This document shows positions 35,751-49,529 of a DNA stretch of 64,000 bases, piece by piece. Both the position numbers and the translations under genes were made by a program. The DNA comes from Artemisia argyi (taxonomy: Eukaryota; Streptophyta; Magnoliopsida; Asterales; Asteraceae). The stretch spans positions 40,335,959 to 40,399,958 of the forward strand of contig CM060697.1 of the NCBI GenBank assembly GCA_030686995.1, written 5' to 3'. The notes under the pieces are model-generated. The model was not told the origin of the DNA. It ran no database searches and was given only the letters and a program-made list of their open reading frames with translations. Position 1 is the stretch's first letter. Every line of letters starts with the position of its first letter.

Positions 35751-38360
35751 GTCTCTACCCCTTACGGGGAACTTCGTCCCAAAGTTCTATGTGTGTCATA
35801 TGTTGGAGTGGTGTCAATGAAAAGGTGTGGTTACTTATGAGGACTAGAGTCTGGAATTACCAGTGATGTAATTTGATTTGTCATTTCAGTGTATGGTGTA
35901 GGATGAGGCTTCCTTTTATGTAGGAAAGGTATGGTAATAGTCGAATATCAAAGGAAATTGATATAGCAGTCGGATATTAATAGGAATTGATATAGTAGTT
36001 GAATATCAAAGGAACTTGATATAGTTGTCAAGTATCAATAGCAATTGATATAAGAATCGAATCATGGAATAAGCGTTGAACATGTGGTTGGACCAAGTCC
36101 TGTTTGAATTGTACGGCTGCCCACGCATATGGCTACATGGCTTCGCAATGAGTTTGGTACGACTGCGCATGCGTATGGTTACATGGCCCCGTAATGAGTT
36201 TGGTACGACTGCACATGCATATGGCCTCGCAATGAGTTTGTTACGACTGCACATGCATATGGTTACATGGCCTCGCAATGAGTTTGTTTGTTATTGCACT
36301 ATCATTATGAAAACCAAAATGTAAACCTCGTACTAATGGAAATTGGGATAGTCGTTGCAATCATAGCCTAGTAGGTAATCTGTTGTTGTATCTAGTGTTT
36401 ATTGACTTCATACTTATGTTATTTCGGATATAATTAAGCCCACTTGTTTATAATTCTTTATTTACATAGAGAGGCATCCCAAACAATGTAACTAAAGGAA
36501 TATAAACGTATGGTTCGATGATTTATAATTTCTTTATTTAAATGAAAAGGCATCCCAATCCATTCAAATAAGGACATTATAAATCATCCTACTCAAGAAT
36601 TCCCGACACAACATTCATACTTAGCCGGTGAGTTACAAGGTAGTGTATTACGAGATGATACTGGTGTTCCAAAAGTACAAGATGAATATTCAAACTTGTA
36701 AAGCTGATGAGGGTACTTGTGGTGTAACTAAGGATGATTTGAGCTTTAAAAGTGCATCAAGATCTGTTAATGAGCTTGTGTTTGTAACGGTTGTGAAGAT
36801 AATGATGTGATATGTTGATAAACAAAAATGTGTAGTGTATGCTTAACATTAATACTCTTAGGTATAGATGTTGAGTTTGCTTTAAAAATCTTAAGAGACT
36901 TTAAAGGTTTATGATGGAATGGTATCCTTAGGACCTAAACAGGATAGTACTTCTACAGGATGAAGAGAAGATTTGATAACTATCCCAAGATAGTAGTTCG
37001 GATTATCTCATAAATGAAAAATTTCAATAATGAAATTAGGTAGTACAAATAAGGTGTTAAGATCTTGTTGAGTGGTAAGACACTATCGTGTCTCTAGATT
37101 GTTTTAATGTATTCTGGTGGTTTATTGTGTTCATGTAGGAAATCAATCTAAACATAACCCTAGTACAACTATTCTCAGTATTTGGAAATTTTAAGTCGAA
37201 TATAGTTAGTCAGACTATATTCCACTGTCCCTAGGTTAAATATAGGTGACTAGTCTATATTTAGCCAAGGTTCGATAAAATTTTCAAATACCTAAATTAG
37301 GTATACTTGTGATATGTCCGTTGTTTGCGGGAAACTGTCCACTAAACAAAGGCGATGTCAAACCCTTCAGTTGCAAGTCCCGCCCATACAAGACTTGTAA
37401 CGTATGTTTTCATATTCCATTGCATAGAAGATAGTAAGGGTAGGTACGTATGGAAAGGAAGTTTTAAGTAGTTCTAAAATAGAACATACTTGGCCAGGAT
37501 CACGAACTTTTAATAATGAAGGTTTCATAAGAAAACTTTGATGAATGTAGAGAAAGTTCAGCTTTTGTCGATGATGGGTTAGTTTGTCCTTTAGAAATCT
37601 CATATTTCTTGTTTGGAAATCGATAAATTGTGATGGGTTTTTGATATCATAAGAAATGATATTGATGATGTGATGGAATAATTCTAGAGACCATTGCACA
37701 AAACACAATGTCTCGGAAGTAGGTTAGACCATTGTGCAATTCACAATGTCTGGGAAGTAGGTTAGGCCATTGTGTGACTCAAAACATTTGAGAAATGATT
37801 AAGACCATTGTATCATACAATGTCTTGGAAAATGAATGAGACCATTGTATCTCACAATGTCTTGGAAAATGAATGAGGCCATTGTATCTCACAATGTCTT
37901 GAAAAGTGAATGAGACCATTGTATCTCACAATGTCTTGAAAAATGAATGAGACCATTGTATCTCACAATGTCTTGGAAAATGAATGAGACCATTGTATCT
38001 CACAATGTCTTGAAAAGTGAATGAGACCATTGTATCTCACAATGTCTTGAAAAATGAATGAGACCATTGTATCTCACAATGTCTTGGAAAATGAATGAGA
38101 CCATTGTATCATACAATGTCTTGGAAAATGAATGAGACCATTGTATCTCACAATGTCTTGAAAAATGAATGAGACCATTGTATCATACAATGTCTTGGAA
38201 AATGAATGAGACCATTGTATCATACAATGTCTTGGAAAATGAATGAGACCATTGTATCTCACAATGTCTTGAAAAATGAATGAGACCATTGCAATCAGTT
38301 ACAATGTCTTGGACATATAATGTTGGAGTAGGAACATGATTGGGAGAGTGTGAGAGTGTG
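35751..38360 (-). other. Internal region, copy 2 (5' part deleted)
   Basis: Near-identical to copy 1 (about five substitutions seen) but it stops at GGGAGAGTGTG near 38352, so about 0.4 kb including the primer-binding site is missing. The octamer AGAGTGTG is repeated at the junction (38345-38352 and 38353-38360) before LTR sequence resumes. The three repeat arrays recur at 35941-36056, 36112-36287 and 37688-38312, the last with two units fewer (about 17). Confidence 0.88.
37688..38312. repeat. 37-bp hairpin tandem repeat array, copy 2 (about 17 units)
   Basis: Counterpart of the array at 31361-32060, two units shorter, same unit types and order at both ends. Confidence 0.92.
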
Positions 38361-38491
38361 ATCGTCTTAGAAATGCGTTTTGTGGTCTAACGGTTAATCG
38401 CCCATACGGTTAAGCGTGCTCATGTGAGAGTAGTACAGGCTTGGGTGACCTGCTGGGAAAAGTAATTAACCTGAAAATGCGAATTGTTACA
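38361..38491 (-). repeat. LTR copy 3, 131-bp remnant
   Basis: Matches the last 131 bp (plus strand) of LTR 1 (from 29293) with one C-to-T change at a CpG (AAATGCG). It is the outer edge of what should be the element's 5' LTR; about 3.1 kb of LTR is missing. It still carries the 5S-derived segment (38409-38459) and abuts the right TSD. Confidence 0.9.
38409..38459 (+). other. 5S rRNA-derived segment in LTR 3 remnant
   Basis: Third copy of the 51-bp 5S-like segment, reading outwards into the satellite at 38492. If it recruits Pol III, transcription would enter the array. Confidence 0.85.
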
Positions 38492-40135
38492 CAACGGATC
38501 TCAACATGCAAGTGACAATTGCTCTTGTCAAGTGTGCAAGCTTTAGGGACAACGGCTATCATCATGTAAAGGACAATTGCTCTCATCAAGTGAGCAAGCG
38601 TTTAGGGAGAACGGCTCCCATAAAGTAAGGTACAATTGCTCTCAACAAGTGAGTCTTTAGGGACAACGACTCTTATCATGTAAGGGACATATTGCCCTCA
38701 TAAAGTTAGCCTTTAGGGACAACGGATCTCATCATGTAAGTGACAATTGCTCTTATCAAGTGTGCAACAATTAGGGACAACGCCAATCAACGTGTAATGG
38801 ACAATTGCTCTATTCAAGTGAGCAACATTTAGGGACAACGGCTCCCATAAAGGAAGGTACAATAGGTCTCAACAAGTGAGCCTTTAGGGACAACGACTCT
38901 TATTATGTAAGGGAAAAATTGCCCTCATAAAGTTAGCCTTTAGGGACAATGGATCTCATCATGTAAGTGACAGTTGCTCTTATCGAGTGTGTAAGCATTA
39001 GGGACAACGGCTATCGTCATGTAAAGGGCAATTTCTCTCATCAAGTGAGCAGCATTTGGGGACAACGGCTCCCATAAAGTAAGGTACAATTTCTCTCAAT
39101 AAGTGAGCCTTTAGGGACAACGGTTTTTATCATGTAAAGGACAAATCGCCCTCATAAAGTTAGCCTTTAGGGACAATGGATCTCATTATGTAAGTGATAG
39201 GTTCTCTTATCGAGTGTGTAAGCATTAGGGACAACGGCTATCATCATGTAAAGGGCAATTGCTCTCATCAAGTGAGCAGCATTTAGGGACAACGGCTCCC
39301 ATAAAGTGAGGTACAATTTCTATCAACAAGTGAGCCTTTAGGGACAACGGCTCTTATCATGTAAAGGACAAATCGCCCTCATAAACTTAGCTTTTAGGGA
39401 CAACGGATCTCAACATGCAAGTGACAATTGCTCTTGTCAAGTGTGCAAGCATTAGGGACAACGGCTATCATCATGTAAAGGACAATTGCTATCATCAAGT
39501 GAGCAAGCATTTAGGGAGAACGACTCCCATAAAGTAAGGTACAATTGCCCTCATAAAGTTAGCCTTTAGGGACAACGGGTCTCATCATGTAAGTGACAAT
39601 TGCTCTTATAAAATGTGCAAGCATTAGGGACAACGGCAATCAACGTGTAATGGACAATTGCTCTCATCAAGTGAGAAAGCGTTTAGGGACAACGGGTCCC
39701 ATAAACTAAGGTACAATAGGTCTCAACAAGTGAGCCTTTAGGGATAATGACTCTTATTATGTAAGGGACAAATTTCCCTCATAAAGTTAGCCTTTGGGGA
39801 CAATGGATCTCATCATGTAAGTGAGAGGTCCTCTTATCGAGGGTGTAAGCATTAGGAACAACGACTATCATCATGTAAAGGACAATTGCTCTCATCAAGT
39901 GAGCAGCATTTGGGGACAACGTCTCCCATAAAGTAAGGTACAATTTCTCTCAACAAGTGAGCCTATAGGGACAACGGCTTTTATCATGAAAGGACAAATC
40001 GCCCTCATAAAGTTAGCCTTTAGGGACAATGGATCTCATTATGTAAGTGATAGTTGCTCTTATCGAGTGTGTAAGCATTAGGGACAACGACTATCATCAT
40101 GTAAAGGGCAATTGCTCTCATCAAGTGAGCAAGCG

Positions 40136-43100
40136 TTTAGGGACAACGGCTCCCGTAAAGTAAGGAACAATTGCTCTCAACGAGACTTTAGGGACAACGG
40201 CTCTTATCATGTAAAGGACAAATCTCCCTCATAAAGTTAGCCTTTAGGGACAATGGATCTTAACATGCAAGTGACAATTGCTCTTGTCAAGTGTGCAAGC
40301 ATTAGGGACAACGGCTATCATCATGTAAAGGAAAATTGCTCTCATCAAGTGAGCAAGCGTTTAGGGAGAACGGCTCCCATAAAGTAAGGTACAATTGCTC
40401 TCAACAAGTGAGTCTTTAGGGACAACGGCTCTTATCATGTAAGGGACATATTGCCCTCATAAAGTTAGCCTTTAGGGACAACGGATCTCATCATGTAAGT
40501 GACAATTGCTCTTATCAAGTGTGCAACCATTAGGGACAACGGCAATCAACGTGTAACGGACAATTGCTCTCATCAAGTGAGAAAGCGTTTAGGGACAACG
40601 GGTCCCATTAACTAAGGTACAATAGGTCTCAACAAGTGAGCCTTTAGGGACAATGACTCTTATTATGTAAGGGAAAATTTGCCCTCATAAAGTTAGCCTT
40701 TAGGGACAATGGATCTCATCATGTAAGTGACAGTTGCTCTTATCGAGTGTGTAAGCATTAGGGACAACGGCTATCGTCATGTAAAGGGCAATTGCTCTCA
40801 TCAAGTGAGCAGCATTTGGGGACAACGGCTCCCATAAAGTAAGGTACAATTTCTCTCAACAAGTGAGCCTTTAGGGACAACGACTTTTATCATGTAAAGG
40901 ACAAATCGCCCTCATAAAGTTAGCCTTTAGGGACAATGGATCTCATTATGTAAGTGATAGTTGCTCTTATCGAGTGTGTATGCATAAGGGACAACGGCTA
41001 TCATCATGTAAAGGGTAATTGCTCTCATCAAGTGAGCAGCATTTAGGGACAACGGCACCCAAAAAGTGAGGTACAATTTCTATCAACAAGTGAGCCTTTA
41101 GGGACAACGGCTCTTATCATGTAAAGGACAAATCGCCCTCACAAAGTTAGCCTTTAGGGACAACGGATCTCAACATGCAATTGACAATTGCTCTTGTCAA
41201 GTGTGCAAGCATTAGGGACAACGGCTATCATCATGTAAAGGACAATTGCTCTCATCAAGTGAGCAAGCGTTTAGGGAGAACGGCTCCCATAAAGTAAAGT
41301 ACAATTGCTGTCAACAAGTGAGTCTTTAGGGACAACGGCTCTTATTATGTAAGGGACATATTGCCCTCATAAAGTTAGCCTTTAGGGACAACGGGTCTCA
41401 TCATGTAAGTGACAATTGCTCTTATCAAGTGTGTAAGCATTAGGGACAACGACAATCAACGTGTAATGGACAATTGCTCTCATCAAGTGAGAAAGCGTTT
41501 AGGGAAAACGGGTCCCATAAACTAAGGTACAATAGGTCTCAACAAGTGAGCCTTTAAGGACAATGACTCTTATTATGTAAGGGACAAATTGCCCTCATAA
41601 AGTTAGCCTTTGGGGACAATGGATCACATCATGTAAGTGAGAGTTGCTCTTATCGAGTGTGTAAGCATTTGGGACAACGACTATCATCATGTAAAGGGCA
41701 ATTGCTCTCATCAAGTGAGCAGCATTTGGGGACAACGGCTCCGATAAAGTAAGGTACAATTTCTTTCAACAAGTGAGCCTATAGGGACAACGGCTTTTAT
41801 CATGTAAAGGACAAATCGCCCTCATAAAGTTAGCCTTTAGGGACAATGGATCTCATTATGTAAGTGATAGTTGCTCTTATCGAGTGTGTAAGCATTAGGG
41901 ACAACGACTATCATCATGTAAAGGGCAATTGCTCTCATCAAGTGAGCAAGCGTTTAGGGACAACGGCTCCCGTAAAGTAAGGAACAATTGCTCTCAACGA
42001 GACTTTAGGGACAACGGCTCTTATCATGTAAAGGACAAATCTCCCTCATAAAGTTAGCCTTTAGGGACAATGGATCTTAACATGCAAGTGACAATTGCTC
42101 TTGTCAAGTGTGCAAGCATTAGGGACAACGGCTATCATCATGTAAAGGAAAATTGCTCTCATCAAGTGAGCAAGCGTTTAGGGAGAACGGCTCCCATAAA
42201 GTAAGGTACAATTGCTCTCAACAAGTGAGTCTTTAGGGACAACGGCTCTTATCATGTAAGGGACATATTGCCCTCATAAAGTTAGCCTTTAGGGACAACG
42301 GATCTCATCATGTAAGTGACAATTGCTCTTATCAAGTGTGCAACCATTAGGGACAACGGCAATCAACGTGTAACGGACAATTGCTCTCATCAAGTGAGAA
42401 AGCGTTTAGGGACAACGGGTCCCATTAACTAAGGTACAATAGGTCTCAACAAGTGAGCCTTTAGGGACAATGACTCTTATTATGTAAGGGAAAATTTGCC
42501 CTCATAAAGTTAGCCTTTAGGGACAATGGATCTCATCATGTAAGTGACAGTTGCTCTTATCGAGTGTGTAAGCATTAGGGACAACGGCTATCGTCATGTA
42601 AAGGGCAATTGCTCTCATCAAGTGAGCAGCATTTGGGGACAACGGCTCCCATAAAGTAAGGTACAATTTCTCTCAACAAGTGAGCCTTTAGGGACAACGA
42701 CTTTTATCATGTAAAGGACAAATCGCCCTCATAAAGTTAGCCTTTAGGGACAATGGATCTCATTATGTAAGTGATAGTTGCTCTTATCGAGTGTGTATGC
42801 ATAAGGGACAACGGCTATCATCATGTAAAGGGTAATTGCTCTCATCAAGTGAGCAGCATTTAGGGACAACGGCACCCAAAAAGTGAGGTACAATTTCTAT
42901 CAACAAGTGAGCCTTTAGGGACAACGGCTCTTATCATGTAAAGGACAAATCGCCCTCACAAAGTTAGCCTTTAGGGACAACGGATCTCAACATGCAATTG
43001 ACAATTGCTCTTGTCAAGTGTGCAAGCATTAGGGACAACGACTATCATCATGTAAAGGACAATTGCTCTCATCAAGTGAGCAAGCGTTTAGGGAGAACGG

Positions 43101-43768
43101 CTCCCATAAAGTAAAGTACAATTGCTGTCAACAAGTGAGTCTTTAGGGACAACGGCTCTTATTATGTAAGGGACATATTGCCCTCATAAAGTTAGCCTTT
43201 AGGGACAACGGGTCTCATCATGTAAGTGACAATTGCTCTTATCAAGTGTGTAAGCATTAGGGACAACGACAATCAACGTGTAATGGACAATTGCTCTCAT
43301 CAAGTGAGAAAGCGTTTAGGGACAACGGGTCCCATAAACTAAGGTACAATAGGTCTCAACAAGTGAGCCTTTAAGGACAATGACTCTTATTATGTAAGGG
43401 ACAAATTGCCCTCATAAAGTTAGCCTTTGGGGACAATGGATCTCATCATGTAAGTGAGAGTTGCTCTTATCGAGTGTGTAAGCATTAGGGACAACGACTA
43501 TCATCATGTAAAGGGCAATTGCTCTCATCAAGTGAGCAGCATTTGGGGACAACGGCTCCGATAAAGTAAGGTACAATTTCTTTCAACAAGTGAGCCTATA
43601 GGGACAACGGCTTTTATCATGTAAAGGACAAATCGCCCTCATAAAGTTAGCCTTTAGGGACAATGGATCTCATTATGTAAGTGATAGTTGCTCTTATCGA
43701 GTGTGTAAGCATTAGGGACAACGGCTATCATCATGTAAAGGGCAATTGCTCTCATCAAGTGAGCAGCA
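40136..43768. repeat. 1817-bp tandem duplication within the satellite
   Basis: The rare variant CCCGTAAAGTAAGGAACAATT with an abbreviated following monomer occurs at about 40151 and 41968, and flanking variants match over two full copies. The period equals two 16-mers (910 + 907 bp). Confidence 0.85.
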
Positions 43769-46700
43769 TTTAGGGACAACGGCTCCCAAAAAGTGAGGTA
43801 CAATTTCTATCAACAAGTGAGCCTTTAGGGACAACGGCTCTTATCATGTAAAGGACAAATCGCCCTCATAAAGTTAGCCTTTAGGGACAACGGATCTCAA
43901 CATGCAAGTGACAATTGCTCTTGTCAAGTGTGCAAGCATTAGGGACAACGGCTATCATCATGTAAAGGACAATTGCTCTCATCAAGTGAGCAAGCATTTA
44001 GGGAGAACGGCTCCCAAAAAGTAAGGTAGAATTGCTCTCAACAAGTGAGTCTTTAGGGACAACGGCTCTTATCATGTAAGGGACATATTGCCCTCATAAA
44101 GTTAGCCTTTAGGGATAACGGGTCTCATCATGTAAGTGACAATTGCTCTTGTCAAGTGTGCAAGCATTAGGGACAACGGCAATCAACGTGTAATGGACAA
44201 TTGCTCTCATAAAGTGAGAAAGCGTTTAGGGACAACGGGTCCCATAAACTAAGGTACAATAGGTCTCAACAAGTGAGCCTTTAGGGACAACGACTCTTAT
44301 TATGTAAGGGAGAAATTGCCGTTATAAAGTTAGCCTTTGGGGACAATGGATCTCATCATGTAAGTGACAGTTGCTCTTATGGAGTGTGTAAGCATTAGGG
44401 ACAACGGCTATCATCATGTAAAAGGCAATTGCTCTAATCAAGTGAGCAGCATTTGGGTTCAACGGCTCCCATATGGTAGGGTACAATTTCTCTCAACATA
44501 TGAGCCTTTGGGACAACGGCTATTATCATGTAAAGGACAAATCGCCCTCCTAAAGTTAGCCTTTAGGGACAATGGATCTCATTATGTAAGTGATAGTTGC
44601 TCTTATCGAGTGTTTAACGGGTATCATCATGTAAAGGGCAATTGCTCTCATCAAGTGAGTAGCATTTAGGGATAATGGCTCCCATAAAGTGAGGTACAAT
44701 TTCTATCAACAAGTGAGCCTTTAGGGACAACGGCTCTTATCATGTAAAGGACAAATCGCCGTCATAAAGTTTGCCATTACGGACAACGGATCTCAACACG
44801 CAAGTGACAATTGCTCTTGTCAAGTGTGCAAGCATTAGGGACAACGGCTATCATCATGTAAAGGAAAATTGCTCTCATCATGTGAGCAAGCGTTTAGGGA
44901 GAACGGCTCCCATAAAGTAAGGTACAATTGTTCTCAACAAGTGAGTCTTTAGGGACAACGGCTCTTATCATGTAAGGGACATATTGCCCTCATAAAGTTA
45001 GCCTTTAGGGACAATGGATCTCATCATGTAAGTGACAATTGCTCTTATCAAGTGTGCAAACATTAGGGACAACGGCAATCAACGTGTAACGGACAATTGC
45101 TCTCATCAAGTGAGAAAGCGTTTAGGGACAACGGGTCCCATAAACTAAGGTACAATAGGTCTCAACAAGTGAGCCTTTAGGGACAACGACTCTTATTATG
45201 TAAGGGAAAAATTGCCCTAATAAAGATAGCCTTTAGGGACAATGGATCTCATCATGTAAGTGACAGTTGCTCTTATCGAGTGTGTAAGCATTAGGGACAA
45301 CGGCTCTCGTCATGTAAAGGGCAATTGCTCTCATCAAGTGAGCAGCATTTGGGGACAACGGCTCCCATAAAGTAAGGTACAATTTCTCTCAACAAGTGAG
45401 CCTTTAGGGACAACGGCTTTTATCATGTAAAGGACAAATCGCCCTCATAAAGTTAGCCTTTAGGGACAATGGATCTCATTATGTAAGTGATAGGTTCTCT
45501 TATCGAGTGTGTAAGCATTAGGGACAACGGCTATCATCATGTAAAGGGCAATTGCTCTCATCAAGTGAGCAGCATTTAGGGACAACGGCTCCCATAAAGT
45601 GAGGTACAATTTCTATCAACAAGTGAGCCTTTAGGGACAGCGGCTCTTATCATATAAAGGACAAATCGCCCTCATAAACTTAGCTTTTAGGGACAACGAA
45701 TCTCAACATGCAAGTGACAATTGCTCTTGTCAAGTGTGCAAGCATTAGGGACAATGGCTATCATCATGTAAAGGACAATTGCTCTCATCAAGTGAGCAAG
45801 CGTTTAGGGAGAACGGCTCCCATAAAGTAAGGTACAATTGCTCTCAACAAGTGAGTCTTTAGGGACAACGACTCTTATTAAGTAAGGGACAACGGGTCTC
45901 ATCATGTAAGTGACAATTGCTCTTATCAAGTGTGCAAGCATTAGGGACAACGGCAATCAACGTGTAATGGACAATTTCTCTCATCAAGTGAGAAAGCGTT
46001 TAGGGACAACGGGTCCCATAAACTAAGGTACAATAGGTCTCAACAAGTGAGCCTTTAGGGACAATGACTCTTATTATGTAAGGGACAAATTGCGCTCATA
46101 AGGTTAGCCTTTGGGGACAATGGATCTCATCATTTAAGTGAGAGTTTCTCTTATCGAGTGTGTAAGCATTAGGGACAATGGCTATCATCATGTAAAGGGT
46201 AATTGCTCTCATCAAGTGAGCAGCATTTGGGGACAACGGATCCCATAAAGTTAGGTACAATTTCTCTCAACAAGTGAGCCTATAGGGACAACGGCTTTTA
46301 TCATGTAAAGGACAAATCACCCTCATAAAGTTAGCCTTTAGGGACAATGGATCTCATTATGTAAGTGATAGTTGCTCTTATCGAGTGTGTAAGCATTAGG
46401 GACAACGCCTATCATCATGGAAAGGGCAATTGCTCACATCAAGTGAGCAAAATTTAGGGACAACGGCTCCCTTAAAGTGAGGTACAATTTCTATCAACAA
46501 GTGAGCCTTTAGGGACAACGACTCTTCTCATGTAAAGGACAAATCGCCCTCATAAAGTTAGCCTTTAGGGACAATGGATCTCATCATGTAAGTGATAGTT
46601 GCTCTTATCGAGTGTGTAAGCATTAGGGACAACGGCTATCATCATGTAAAGGGCAATTGCTCTCATCAAGTGAGCAGCATTTAGGGACAACGGCTCCCAA

Positions 46701-49529
46701 AAAGTGAGGTGCAATTTCTATCAACAAAAGAGCCTTTAGGGACAACGGCTCTTATCATGTAAAGGACAAATCGCCCTCATAAAGTTAGCCTTTAGGGACA
46801 ACGGATCTCAACATGCAAGTGACAATTGTTCTTGTCAAGTGTGCAAGCATTAGGGACAACGGTTATCATCATGTAAAGGACAATTGCTCTCATCAAGTGA
46901 GCAAGCATTTAGGGAGAACGGCTCCTACTAGGTAGAATTGCTCTCAACAAGTGAGTCTTTAGGGACAACGGCTCTTATCATGTAAGGGACATATTGCCCT
47001 CTTAAAGTTAGCCTTTAGGGACAACGAGTCTCATCATGTAAGTGACAATTGCTCTTGTCAAGTGTGCAAGCATTAGGGACAACGGCAATCAACGTGTAAT
47101 GGACAATTGCTCTCATCAAGTGAGAAAGCGTTTAGGGACAACGGGTCCCATAAACTAAGGTACAATAGGTCTCAACAAGTGAGCCTTTAGGGACAATGAC
47201 TCTTATTATGTAAGGGACAAATCGCCCTCATAAAGTTAGCCTTTAGGGTCAATGGATCTCATTATGTAAGTGATAGTTGCTCTTATCGAGTGTGTAAGCA
47301 TTAGGGACAACGGCTATCATCATGTAAAGGGCAATTGCTTTCATCAAGTGAGCAGCATTTAGGGACAACGGCTCACATAAAGTGAGGTACAATTTCTATC
47401 AACGAGTGAGCCTTTAGGGACAACGGCTCTTATCATGTAAAGGACAAATCGCCCTCATAAAGTTAGCCTTTATGGACAACGGATCTCAACATGCAAGTGA
47501 CAATTGCTCTTGTCAAGTGTGCAAGCATTAGGGACAACGGCTATCATCATGTAAAGGACAATTGCTCTCATCAAGTGAGCAAGCATTTAGGGAGAACGGC
47601 TCCCAAAAAGTAAGGTAGAATTGCTCTCAACAAGTGAGTCTTTAGGGACAACGGCTCTTATCATGTAAGGGACATATTGCCCTCATAAAGTTAGCCTTTA
47701 GGGATAACGGGTCTCATCATGTAAGTGACAATTGCTCTTGTCAAGTGTGCAAGCATTAGGGACAACGACTATCATCATGTAAAGGGCAATTGCTCTCATC
47801 AAGTGAGCAGCATTTGGGGACAACGGCTCCCATAAAGTAAGGTACAAATTCTCTCAACAAGTGAGCCTATAGGGACAACGGCTTTTATCATGTAAAGGAC
47901 AAATCGCCCTCATAAGGTTAGCCTTTAGGGACAATGGATCTCATTATGTAAGTGATAGTTGCTCTTATCGAGTGTGTAAGCATTAGGGACAACGGCTATC
48001 ATCATGTAAAGGGCAATTGCTCTCATCAAGTGAGCAGCATTTAGGTACAACGGCTCCCATAAAGTGACGTACAATTTCTATCAACAAGTGAACCTTTAGG
48101 GACAACGGCTCTTATCATGTAAAGGACAAAACGCCCTCATAAAGTTAGCCTTTAGGGACAACGGATCTCAACATGCAAGTGACAATTGCTCTTGTCAAGT
48201 GTGCAAGCATTAGGGACAACGGCTATCATCATGTAAAGGAAAATTGCTCTCATCAAGTGAGCAAGCGTTTAGGGAGAACGGCTCCATAAAGTAAGGTACA
48301 ATTGCTCTCAACAAGTGAGTCTTTAGGGACAACAGCTCTTATCATGTAAGGGACATATTGCCCTCATAAAGTTAGCCTTTAGGGACAACGGATCTCATCA
48401 TGTAAGTGACAATTGCTCTTATCAAGTGTGCAACCATTAGGGACAACGCCAATCAACGTGTAATGGACAATTGCTCTCGTCAAGTGAGAAAGCGTTTAGG
48501 GACAACGGGTCCCATAAACTAAGGTACAATAGGTCTCAACAAGTGAGCCTTTAGGGACAATGACTCTTATTATGTAAGGGACAAATTGCCATCATAAAGT
48601 TAGCCTTTGGGGACAATGGATCTCATCATGTAAGTGAGAGGTCCTCTTATCGAGTGTCTAAGCATTAGGGACAACGACTATCATCATGTAAAGGGCAATT
48701 GCTCTCATCAAGTGAGCAGCATTTGGGGACAACGGCTCCCATAAAGTAAGGTACAATTTCTCTCAACAAGTGAGCCTATAGGAACAACGGCTTTTATCAT
48801 GTAAAGGACAAATCGCCCTCATAAAGTTAGCCTTTAGGGACAATGGATCTCATTATGTAAATGATAGTTGCTCTTATCGAGTGTGTAAGCATTAGGGACA
48901 ACGGCTATCATCACGTAAAGGGCAGTTGCTCTCATCAAGTGAGCAGCATTTAGGTACAACGGCTCCCATAAAGTGACGTACAATTTCTATCAACAAGTGA
49001 GCCTTTAGGGACAACGGCTCTTATCATGTAAAGGACAAAACGCCCTCATAAAGTTAGCCTTTAGGGACAACGGGTCTCAACATGCAAGTGACAATTGCTC
49101 TTGTCAAGTGTGCAAGCATTAGGGACAACGGTTGTCATCATGTAAAGGACAATTGCTTTCATCAAGTGAGCAAGCGTTTAGGGAGAATGGCTCCCATAAA
49201 GTAAGGTACAATTGCTCTCAACAAGTGAGTCTTTAGGGACAACGGCTCTCATTATGTAAGTGACAATTGCTCTTATCAAGTGTGCAAGCATTAGGGACAA
49301 CGGCATTCATCATGTAAAAGGCAATTGCTCTCATCAAGTGAGCAGGCATTTAGGGACAACGGCTCCCATAAAGTCAGGTACAATTGCTCTCAACAAGTGA
49401 GCCTTTAGGGACAACGGCTCTTATCATGGAATAGAGAAATTGCCCTTATAAAGTTATCCTTTAGGGACAACAGGTCTCATCATGTAAGTGACAATTACTC
49501 TTATCAAGTGTGCAAGCATTAGGGACAAC

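Larger units (their letters stand above)
26114..38491 (-). mobile_element. Non-autonomous LTR retrotransposon in tandem form (LTR-int-LTR-int-LTR remnant)
   Basis: A 12.4-kb compound element. Orientation is minus: the primer-binding site (complement of 32464-32476) lies 3 nt from the LTR edge at 32480, and the purine-rich 3' end (complement of 29424-29442) abuts the LTR ending at 29423. Two full LTRs (3310 and 3271 bp), two internal copies (3056 bp and a shortened ~2.6 kb) and a 131-bp remnant of a third LTR lie inside one TSD, CAACG. No gag or pol motif is visible in any frame, so it fits the large non-coding (LARD-like) class. Its leader and parts of its LTR resemble the gypsy element at 8212-23567, a plausible source of proteins. 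Confidence 0.9.
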
